NCBI GenBank assembly: GCA_038056915.1
Contig: JBBUEO010000041.1
Span: forward strand, 1-18,104
Length of the DNA: 18,104 nt
Direction: 5' to 3'
From: JBBUEO01 sp038056915
GTDB taxonomy: Bacteria; Patescibacteriota; UBA1384; UBA12157; JAENIV01
In this document: in pieces, positions 13,964-18,104 of the stretch
Layout of the letters: every line of letters begins with the position of its first letter
Numbering within the stretch: the first letter of the stretch is position 1
Made by a program: the position numbers and the translations under genes
Notes under the pieces: model-generated
Databases searched by the model: none
What the model saw: the letters and a program-made list of their open reading frames with translations, nothing else
What the model was told of the DNA's origin: nothing

Positions 13964-14065
13964 GCCCCTGTAGCTCAACGGATCCCAGCATAACAGCTTA
14001 CCGGCTTACAGAATTGCATTCTGTCACGCCGTGCACTGTATGCGGGACAGGTAGAGCGCCCACGC
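13964..14065 (+). pseudogene. Broken tRNA-Arg-like 5' half with a 67-nt hairpin inserted in the D-loop
   Basis: GCCCCTGTAGCTCAACGGAT (13964-13983) matches the 5' end of the intact tRNA-Arg at 14073 with two differences. Then about 67 nt of unrelated sequence (13984-14050) folds into a long imperfect hairpin, after which GTAGAGCGCC-CACGC (14051-14065) resumes the tRNA-Arg sequence up to the 5' anticodon stem. The anticodon, T-arm and 3' acceptor are missing, and AAATTTT leads straight into the intact gene. It cannot form a tRNA. Confidence 0.8.
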
Positions 14066-14072
14066 AAATTTT

Positions 14073-14146
14073 GCCCCTTTAGCTCAGCGGATTAGAGCGC
14101 CACGCTTCGGACGTGGAGGTCAGGGGTTCGAATCCCTTAAGGGGCG
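14073..14146 (+). tRNA. tRNA-Arg (TCG)
   Basis: Acceptor GCCCCTT pairs with AAGGGGC. The anticodon stem is CCACG/CGTGG with loop CTTCGGA, anticodon TCG at 14107-14109. The T-loop is TTCGAAT and the discriminator G at 14146. CCA is not encoded (CAA follows). It is the only intact member of a local array of tRNA-Arg-like sequences. Confidence 0.94.
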
Positions 14147-14155
14147 CAAAATTTT

Positions 14156-14290
14156 GCGGGAGATGTGGAGGTCGGGGGTTTCCGCCTACGCCGAAGGCTA
14201 CGGCGGATCCTCCTAATCGTCGCACTGTAAATACACTATGTAATAGGTTTTACAGTAAGGCGATTGGATGGAAGAATCCCTTAAGGGGCG
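14156..14290 (+). pseudogene. tRNA-Arg-like 3' half with T-loop insertion, copy A
   Basis: ATGTGGAGGTCGGGGGTT (14163-14180) matches the 3' anticodon stem, variable loop and T-stem of tRNA-Arg. About 93 nt of hairpin-forming sequence follows, then GAATCCCTTAAGGGGC (14274-14289) completes the T-arm and acceptor. The insertion sits in the T-loop. The 5' half is absent. The insert holds two hairpins: TCCGCC..GGCGGA (14181-14207), and AATCG..CGATT with a long loop (14215-14265). Confidence 0.7.
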
Positions 14291-14300
14291 CAAAATTTTT

Positions 14301-14404
14301 GCGGGAGACAGAGAGGTTGTGGGTTTCCGCCTACGCTGAAAGCTATAGCGGATTCTCCTAATCCTCCAATGGGCGGATTGGATGGACGAATCCCTTCGAG
14401 GGCG
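14301..14404 (+). pseudogene. tRNA-Arg-like 3' half with T-loop insertion, copy B
   Basis: A diverged tandem copy of the preceding unit: GAGAGGTTGTGGGTT, a 62-nt insert (14326-14387), then GAATCCCTTCGAGGGCG (14388-14404). Both hairpins of the insert are kept, but the second has a 10-nt loop instead of 41 nt. Two stem pairs show compensatory changes relative to copy A. Confidence 0.65.
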
Positions 14405-14411
14405 TGTAAAG

Positions 14412-14440
14412 TTGGAAAAATAGAAATAAAATTGTAAAAT
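14412..14440 (+). promoter_or_regulatory. tRNA-His promoter
   Basis: TTGGAA (14412-14417), 17-nt spacer, TAAAAT (14435-14440), 8 nt before the tRNA-His G-1. Its own promoter suggests tRNA-His is transcribed separately from the Pro/Gly/Arg cluster. Confidence 0.65.
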
Positions 14441-14448
14441 TTAAGCGT

Positions 14449-14526
14449 GGTGGCTGTAGCTTAGTGGTTTAAAGCACTTGGATGTGGCCCAAGAGATCGG
14501 GCGTTCGAATCGCCTCAGCCACCCCA
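14449..14526 (+). tRNA. tRNA-His (GTG)
   Basis: Acceptor GTGGCTG (14450-14456) pairs with CAGCCAC, with the histidine-specific G-1 (14449) opposite C73 (14523). The anticodon stem is CTTGG/CCAAG, anticodon GTG at 14484-14486. The T-loop is TTCGAAT and CCA is encoded (14524-14526). Confidence 0.97.
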
Positions 14527-14529
14527 AAA

Positions 14530-14565
14530 CATTTTCCGACCCAAAGACCACCTACGCGGTGGGCT
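14530..14565 (+). repeat. CCTACGC-core palindrome 3' of tRNA-His, copy 1
   Basis: CATTTTCC-GA-CCCAAAGACCACC-TACGC-GGTGGGCTC. CCACC and GGTGG form a 5-bp stem around TACGC. It recurs almost unchanged at 17824-17861 and in degraded form at 15727-15756. Confidence 0.85.
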
Positions 14566-14577
14566 CTATAAAAAAAG

Positions 14578-14736
14578 ATGTCATATTTTATACTTTTAAT
14601 TATTATCCCCGCTTTTGCCTGGTTTTCTGGCTGGCTGTCGCAAAAAACTGACATAAATTTTTGGTTTTTCTTTATTCCTTTATTGGTGATCGGATTCATT
14701 ATTTATTGGTTCGGTCCGAAAATTTTTAAAAAATAA
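14578..14736 (+). CDS. 52-residue two-helix membrane protein
   Basis: An ATG at 14578 opens a 52-codon frame ending TAA at 14736. The product starts MSYFILLIIIPAFAWFSGWL and has two hydrophobic helices (about 2-20 and 28-45) joined by SQKTDIN, ending in a basic FGPKIFKK tail. No Shine-Dalgarno is seen (only A-rich sequence). The codon pattern and helix-loop-helix-basic-tail design support it being real. It lies 19 nt before the propeller protein gene and may share its transcript. No family is recognised. Confidence 0.55.
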   Translation: MSYFILLIIIPAFAWFSGWLSQKTDINFWFFFIPLLVIGFIIYWFGPKIFKK

Positions 14737-14755
14737 ACTCAAGCAAAAAGGAGGA

Positions 14756-15724
14756 GTGATCAATAAAAATATTCTAATTATTATATTGCTTGTTTTAATT
14801 TTGGGTGCAGGGGGATATTTTCTCTATAATAAATTTTACCGTCAAAATCCAATTGAACAGTCTTCTCAAAACACGCAAAATAAAGAAGTCTGGCAGGACA
14901 AAGGGGTGGCCATCGCTGGAAAATTCGCCGATGCCGATTTAGTCGACCTTGGTGATGACCGCTTTCGATTGTATTATTCGGTTGAACCAGAGGTTGCGGG
15001 AAATAAACTCGAACTTTATTCATCAATCTCAACCGATGGTATTAATTGGACTAAAGAAGAGGGAGTACGGAAAGAATTTGCTACTTTCCCAAGCGTCATC
15101 AAATTAGAAGATGGCGGATTTCGTCTCTATTTCCAAAACGCAGGGGTAATTAAAAGCGCTCTTTCAGAAGATGGTTTATCTTGGGATGATGAATCAGGCA
15201 TAAGAATTGAAGCAATTGAAGAAAATCTTACAAATATCGAAAATGTCGGCGCCCAGACCATCATTCAGCTTGAAGACAAGAGTTTTTTAATGGTCTATCG
15301 AGTGATGCTAAAAGTTAGATATTCTCAAGAAGTACCTAATGACTCCACCCAAATTCTATATTACGCAACTTCTCAAGATGGAATCTCGTGGGAGAAAAAA
15401 GGTTTGGCTTTAGACAGCCGAAACAGCACATTCAATGGTCTTATAGACGGCGCGGAATTAGTCAAATGGGACCCCTCCTCGACAAGCTCGGGGCAAGTTC
15501 AAGCCAGACTCTATTTTTGGTCTTACAAAGGGATTTACCATATTAATTTTGAAAAAAGTAATTTTAGCCAGGAACCAGTATTCGATTTCTCAAATAATCC
15601 CTCAAGCCAAGGACTATATCCCCCGAATCCGCCTGGCGATCCGACATTAGGAAAAATCCAAGGCAAATGGTATTTATTTTATGGTCAACACGAAAAAGGA
15701 ATTTACTACGCGGTTTTGGAATAA
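14756..15724 (+). CDS. Membrane-anchored beta-propeller protein, glycosidase-like (GH43/GH32 fold)
   Basis: A 322-residue protein: an N-terminal membrane anchor (about 5-24), a polar linker, then repeated beta-blade units. Each has the pattern of an aromatic-rich strand followed by S-x-DG-x-x-W (STDGINW about 88-94, SEDGLSW about 139-145, SQDGISW about 212-218), which resembles the five-bladed propeller of GH43/GH32 enzymes or Asp-box proteins. A firm catalytic triad cannot be assigned, so it may be a binding protein. The start is odd: the GTG lies 1 nt after AGGAGG (14749-14754), and no nearby alternative ATG exists. Residues 239-247 (DPSSTSSGQ) are encoded by a small palindrome that looks inserted in frame. 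Confidence 0.72.
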   Translation: MINKNILIIILLVLILGAGGYFLYNKFYRQNPIEQSSQNTQNKEVWQDKGVAIAGKFADADLVDLGDDRFRLYYSVEPEVAGNKLELYSSISTDGINWTKEEGVRKEFATFPSVIKLEDGGFRLYFQNAGVIKSALSEDGLSWDDESGIRIEAIEENLTNIENVGAQTIIQLEDKSFLMVYRVMLKVRYSQEVPNDSTQILYYATSQDGISWEKKGLALDSRNSTFNGLIDGAELVKWDPSSTSSGQVQARLYFWSYKGIYHINFEKSNFSQEPVFDFSNNPSSQGLYPPNPPGDPTLGKIQGKWYLFYGQHEKGIYYAVLE

Positions 15725-15726
15725 TC

Positions 15727-15756
15727 AACCCAAATCTCACCTACGCAGTGGTCTCT
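15727..15756 (+). repeat. CCTACGC-core palindrome, degraded copy
   Basis: AACCCAAATCTCACCTACGC followed by AGTGGTCTC matches the tRNA-His 3' flank copy at about 22 of 27 positions. It runs directly into a decayed tRNA-like sequence. Confidence 0.6.
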
Positions 15757-15803
15757 GCTGTAACCTAAGAGATAGTTCGTTCGAATCACCTATAGGATTC
15801 CAA
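15747..15803 (+). pseudogene. Decayed tRNA remnant, tRNA-His-like
   Basis: AGTGGTCT, CTAAGAGATAG and CGTTCGAATCACCT, then TTCCAAAA, align in order with the D-loop, anticodon stem/variable loop, T-arm and 3' end of the tRNA-His at 14449. The T-loop TTCGAAT (15780-15786) is intact, but the T-stem (GTTCG with CACCT) no longer pairs and the acceptor has no 5' partner. It is not a functional tRNA. Confidence 0.6.
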
Positions 15804-15810
15804 AATGATG

Positions 15811-15816
15811 TATAAT
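15811..15816 (+). promoter_or_regulatory. -10 box of the cupredoxin operon
   Basis: Perfect TATAAT 45 nt before the cupredoxin ATG. The -35 position (ACCTAT) is poor. GAGGGA (15852-15857) supplies the ribosome-binding site. Confidence 0.5.
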
Positions 15817-15860
15817 AAATTTGTGTAAGTCTGGTCGATAAAAAAATTGATTGAGGGAAA

Positions 15861-16238
15861 ATGAAAAATATTTATATAGTTATTGGTGTAATTGTCATTC
15901 TCGGTCTGCTTATTTTTGTTTATGTCAAATATATAAACAAAGGGGACTATGGAACTACAACTCCAACACAGACAGAGTCTCAAGCTATCGGACAAAATAC
16001 TGTGACGATTAAAAATTTCGGTTTTAGTCCAGCAAATTTAGATGTAACTAAAGGAACGAAAGTTACTTGGATTAATGAAGATTCGGTTGATCATACAGTC
16101 ATTAGCGATGACAACAAGTTTAATTCTGGCACCATTTCTAAGGGTGGAAAATTTGAATTTACTACCACAGACGTTGGGACATATTCGTACCATTGTTCAA
16201 TTCACCCCAATATGACAGGGCAGTTTATAGTTAGGTAA
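15861..16238 (+). CDS. Membrane-anchored cupredoxin (plastocyanin-like type 1 copper protein)
   Basis: A small electron-transfer protein held outside the membrane. The 125 residues comprise an N-terminal anchor (about 4-23), a Thr/Gln/Ser linker (about 30-45) and a single cupredoxin domain (about 46-125). The type 1 copper ligands are complete: H78 (in DHTV), then C112, H115 and M118 in HCSIHPNM. The GAGGGA site 3 nt upstream supports the start. It is followed 14 nt later by a histidine-bearing membrane protein and then by a sugar-dehydrogenase-like propeller, which suggests a small redox module. Its electron donor and acceptor are not visible here. An isolated copper-resistance or scavenging role is also possible. 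Confidence 0.92.
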   Translation: MKNIYIVIGVIVILGLLIFVYVKYINKGDYGTTTPTQTESQAIGQNTVTIKNFGFSPANLDVTKGTKVTWINEDSVDHTVISDDNKFNSGTISKGGKFEFTTTDVGTYSYHCSIHPNMTGQFIVR

Positions 16239-16252
16239 TAAACGGAGGTTAA

Positions 16253-16462
16253 ATGCTTCCAATCTTTTACATTTTGGGTCTGCCAATTTTTGTTTGGCTA
16301 GGAATATTACTGGCTTTATTAATTTTGCTCCAGATGGCAGTCGGTAAACAGATTATTAAATTAAATCATGCACTTTGGCACAGGCGTATTATTCCAATTA
16401 CTATCTTAATCATTCTATTTTTCCACGCTTGGTATGGTTTAAGTATTTATTGGCCTCGCTGA
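16253..16462 (+). CDS. Two-helix membrane protein with conserved-looking histidines
   Basis: A 69-residue protein with two membrane helices (about 5-30 and 46-66). GGAGG (16243-16247) lies 5 nt before the ATG, and the gene follows the cupredoxin stop by 14 nt, so they form an operon. Three histidines (H39, H43 in the loop, H58 inside the second helix) could bind heme or copper, and the shape recalls half of a cytochrome b561 or ferric-reductase-like core. This is only a resemblance; family assignment is not possible from the sequence alone. Confidence 0.7.
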   Translation: MLPIFYILGLPIFVWLGILLALLILLQMAVGKQIIKLNHALWHRRIIPITILIILFFHAWYGLSIYWPR

Positions 16463-16489
16463 TAAATTGAAAATATTGTAGAGTATCAA

Positions 16490-17569
16490 ATGGCAACGTC
16501 CCAAAATAATTGGTGGGTATTTCCGGGGTTTGAGATCGAAAAAGTGGTAGCTGGTTTAACGCTACCGGTTAATTTAGCTTTTGTAAAAAACGAAAATAAA
16601 AATCCCAAAACGCCTTTTTTATATATAAGCGAGCTCTATGGTCAGGTAAAAGTTATCACTTATGATGGCACAATCAGCGTTTATGCTAAGGACTTATTAA
16701 ATTATAAGCCAGATTTCAAAATCCCAGGCTCTGGCGAAAGCGGCTTGACAGGAATTTGTGTTGAACCAGAGACTGGAGATTTATTTTTATCAATGGTCTA
16801 TATCGATCATGGAAAGCCAAAAGCTAAAGTTGTCAGGACTAAAAGCAAAGATGGTTTGAAGATGGAAAATCTTATAACCATTATTGATAATATTCCATCA
16901 ATTCTCGGCGCCCATCAAATCCAGGCTTTAAGTATCGGCTTTGATCAAAAATTGTACATCAATCTTGGCGATGGGATGATTAATCCAAATATAGCCCAAG
17001 ATGATAACGATTTACGCGGTAAAATTTTACAAATGAATTTAGATGGTTCGAATGTAGAAACATTTGCTAAGGGCTTTCGTAATCCTTTTGGCGCTTGCTG
17101 GCGAAAAAGCGATCAATCTTTATATATTTCCGATAACGGTCCGACTATTGATGACCGTATTGCAAAGGTCGAACAAGGCAAAAACTATGGTTGGCCAAAA
17201 ACAATGCGGCAAAATTCTTTATTTTGGTGGCATTACACCCAGGGGATAACTGCCTTGGATTTTATGCAACAAGACCAATTTGATAATGAATATAAAGATA
17301 ATCTTTTTATCGCTTTATTCGGAGGTTCATTTGCTAAAGGACGCGCCATCAAAGGTAAAAGAATTGTCAAAATCGAACTCAATGGTGATAGTTCGGCAGT
17401 TAAATCCTGTGATGATTTCGTAAAATATGTCGGCGAAGGTTTATCGAGTTGCTGTGGATTGGCTTTTGGACCGGATGGACTATATTTTAGTGATTTATAT
17501 GGTGAAGATTTTGATTCCCAAACTTTGCAGGGAGGGACGATTTACAAAATTAAACAAAAGAAAGGATAA
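16490..17569 (+). CDS. PQQ-type soluble aldose sugar dehydrogenase-like beta-propeller protein
   Basis: A 359-residue protein of the glucose/sorbosone dehydrogenase (GSDH) six-bladed propeller family, which in known members oxidises sugars outside the cytoplasm with PQQ. Landmarks are H142 (in AHQIQALSIGFD, the place of the catalytic His), LYINLGDG (155-162), NDLRGKILQMNLDG (173-186), GFRNPFGA (195-202) and NYGWP (232-236). The usual HxGG after the His is replaced by HQIQ, so catalysis may be altered. No signal peptide is seen in MATSQNNWW and no Shine-Dalgarno precedes the ATG, so export is unclear. It lies 27 nt after the histidine-bearing membrane protein in a probable cupredoxin operon. 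It could use the cupredoxin as electron acceptor, but PQQ synthesis genes are absent here. Confidence 0.85.
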   Translation: MATSQNNWWVFPGFEIEKVVAGLTLPVNLAFVKNENKNPKTPFLYISELYGQVKVITYDGTISVYAKDLLNYKPDFKIPGSGESGLTGICVEPETGDLFLSMVYIDHGKPKAKVVRTKSKDGLKMENLITIIDNIPSILGAHQIQALSIGFDQKLYINLGDGMINPNIAQDDNDLRGKILQMNLDGSNVETFAKGFRNPFGACWRKSDQSLYISDNGPTIDDRIAKVEQGKNYGWPKTMRQNSLFWWHYTQGITALDFMQQDQFDNEYKDNLFIALFGGSFAKGRAIKGKRIVKIELNGDSSAVKSCDDFVKYVGEGLSSCCGLAFGPDGLYFSDLYGEDFDSQTLQGGTIYKIKQKKG

Positions 17570-17570
17570 A

Positions 17571-17789
17571 ATGAGAGTTGATGATAACGAGAATAATGTT
17601 AGCCGATGCATTTGTCCAAATTGCCCGACCCACCAAAACGATTGTATGAGGCAAGAAAAACTCTATTGTGCTCGCGGAAATTCAAAGTGCAAAATCGAGC
17701 GTCAAGGATGTCTTTGCGGAGAATGTCCTGTTGCTTCCGATTACCAATTAACTGATCTATATTTTTGCGAAATTGGCAAGGCAAAATAG
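17571..17789 (+). CDS. Cysteine-rich DUF2769-like protein
   Basis: A 72-residue soluble protein with ten cysteines: C13, C15, C18, C25, C33, C40, C47, C49, C52 and C66. The order CxCxxCP, CxxGxSxC, GCxCxxCPV and a late aromatic-then-Cys matches my memory of the DUF2769 family, which is frequent in archaea and anaerobes and lacks a proven function. So many cysteines imply bound zinc or an iron-sulphur cluster. AAAGGA (17561-17566) lies 4 nt before the ATG and overlaps the end of the propeller gene, which ends 1 nt upstream, so translation is probably coupled. A longer in-frame start inside the propeller gene is unlikely. Confidence 0.8.
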   Translation: MRVDDNENNVSRCICPNCPTHQNDCMRQEKLYCARGNSKCKIERQGCLCGECPVASDYQLTDLYFCEIGKAK

Positions 17790-17823
17790 TCTTATATTTT
17801 AATACAGTAATCCTAAAATTATT

Positions 17824-17861
17824 CATTTTCCCAACCCAAAGACCACCTACGCGGTGGGTTC
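17824..17861 (+). repeat. CCTACGC-core palindrome, copy 2
   Basis: Nearly identical to the 3' flank of tRNA-His (14530-14565), including the leading CATTTTCC. The sequence between the two copies is a 3.3-kb accessory gene block. Confidence 0.85.
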
Positions 17862-17885
17862 AGGGAGATTAAATATATCTGTTTG

Positions 17886-17909
17886 AATGGCTCAAAGGTG
17901 TGAGCCATT
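17886..17909 (+). repeat. AATGGCTCA-stem hairpin
   Basis: AATGGCTCA (17886-17894) pairs perfectly with TGAGCCATT (17901-17909) around an AAGGTG loop. The 9-bp stem is the same as in the 91-bp repeats about 10-12 kb upstream, but the loop differs. Its last base overlaps the -35 element of the next promoter. Confidence 0.85.
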
Positions 17910-17938
17910 TGATTATCTATTCTTAATTTAGCTATAAT
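17909..17938 (+). promoter_or_regulatory. Promoter of the ABC transporter gene
   Basis: TTGATT (17909-17914), 18-nt spacer, perfect TATAAT (17933-17938). The ATG at 17949 is only 10 nt past the -10 box, so the mRNA has almost no leader and no Shine-Dalgarno. Confidence 0.65.
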
Positions 17939-17948
17939 TGATAAAACG

Positions 17949-18104
17949 ATGAATATTTTAGAGATCCAAAACTTAAAAAAATATTTTGACAAAATCCGGG
18001 CGGTTGACGATATTTTTTTGAATGTTGAAAAAGGGGAGATATTTGGTTTTTTGGGACCCAATGGCGCTGGCAAGACTACGCTGGTGCGAATTTTGACCAC
18101 GCTG
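17949..18104 (+). CDS. ABC transporter ATP-binding protein, N-terminal fragment (cut by window end)
   Basis: Fifty-two codons are visible before the window ends. MNILEIQNLKKYFD is a typical ABC ATPase start, with an aromatic A-loop Y12. The Walker A motif GPNGAGKTT lies at about residues 36-44, followed by LVRILTTL. This subtype (GEIFGFLGPNGAGKTT) is common in drug or lipid export ATPases of the DrrA/CcmA-like group, but the substrate cannot be judged. The gene has its own promoter with a near-leaderless start. A long reverse-strand frame over the same stretch is a shadow. Confidence 0.9.
   Translation, partial: MNILEIQNLKKYFDKIRAVDDIFLNVEKGEIFGFLGPNGAGKTTLVRILTTL

Noticed and set aside
13984..14050. 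The D-loop insert as a tRNA intron (group I or archaeal bulge-helix-bulge type).
   Set aside because: It is far too short for a group I intron, lies in the D-loop, and the host tRNA lacks its 3' half, so splicing could not restore a tRNA.
13840..14361. Two + strand ORFs of about 80 codons across the tRNA cluster.
   Set aside because: They read through tRNA-Pro, tRNA-Gly, tRNA-Arg and the broken tRNA copies; the translations are tRNA artefacts.
17427..17570. Extending the DUF2769-like gene upstream to a 120-residue form.
   Set aside because: The extra 48 codons lie inside the propeller gene in another frame; the AAAGGA site supports the ATG at 17571.

Overview
The window reads as a chromosome segment of a Candidate Phyla Radiation (Patescibacteria, probably Parcubacteria-like) bacterium. 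Supporting signs are AT-rich, tightly packed small genes almost all on the + strand, short versions of TsaE and TsaB, a LytR-CpsA-Psr protein, many small orphan membrane proteins, a TIM-barrel glycosidase anchored at both ends, and GT2 and GT-C glycosyltransferases. TGA is a normal stop (LCP and glycosidase genes), so the UGA-recoding CPR lineages (Gracilibacteria, Absconditabacteria) are unlikely. The lineage is inferred; there is no rRNA or ribosomal protein here to place it.

Layout. 1-1290: end of an OB-fold membrane protein and two small unknown genes. 1340-5260: tsaE-tsaB (tRNA t6A synthesis), an LCP cell-envelope protein with an overlapping membrane protein, and a membrane-anchored parvulin foldase. 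5300-7590: a region of different character, with two higher-GC single-gene units (122-aa membrane protein, 325-aa cysteine-rich protein), each with its own terminator of similar design. The second is bracketed by a perfect 91-bp direct repeat, among several families of palindromic hairpins. 7592-10200: tRNA-Asp, a large surface glycosidase, a spoVS-family gene with a structured leader, tRNA-Gly and tRNA-Thr. 10219-13756: a small membrane protein, a GT2 synthase and a GT-C mannosyltransferase-like protein, probably an envelope glycan unit. 13813-14526: tRNA-Pro, -Gly, -Arg, -His, with at least three broken tRNA-Arg-like copies carrying hairpin insertions. 14578-17789: an accessory segment (small membrane protein, beta-propeller, cupredoxin, histidine-bearing membrane protein, sugar-dehydrogenase-like propeller, DUF2769-like protein) bordered by copies of the sequence that lies just 3' of tRNA-His. 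17949-end: start of an ABC transporter ATPase.

The most unusual material is non-coding: (i) a tRNA-Arg 'graveyard' in which hairpins interrupt the D-loop or T-loop, with compensatory changes between copies; (ii) a 34-nt two-stem palindrome in three copies with a compensatory pair swap, twice inside the 91-bp repeat; (iii) an AATGGCTCA-stem hairpin in four copies; (iv) a CCTACGC-core palindrome at tRNA-related loci. Together they suggest palindromic repeat elements that spread without any visible mobility gene and mark or generate cassette-like accessory segments. No integrase, transposase or CRISPR array is present.
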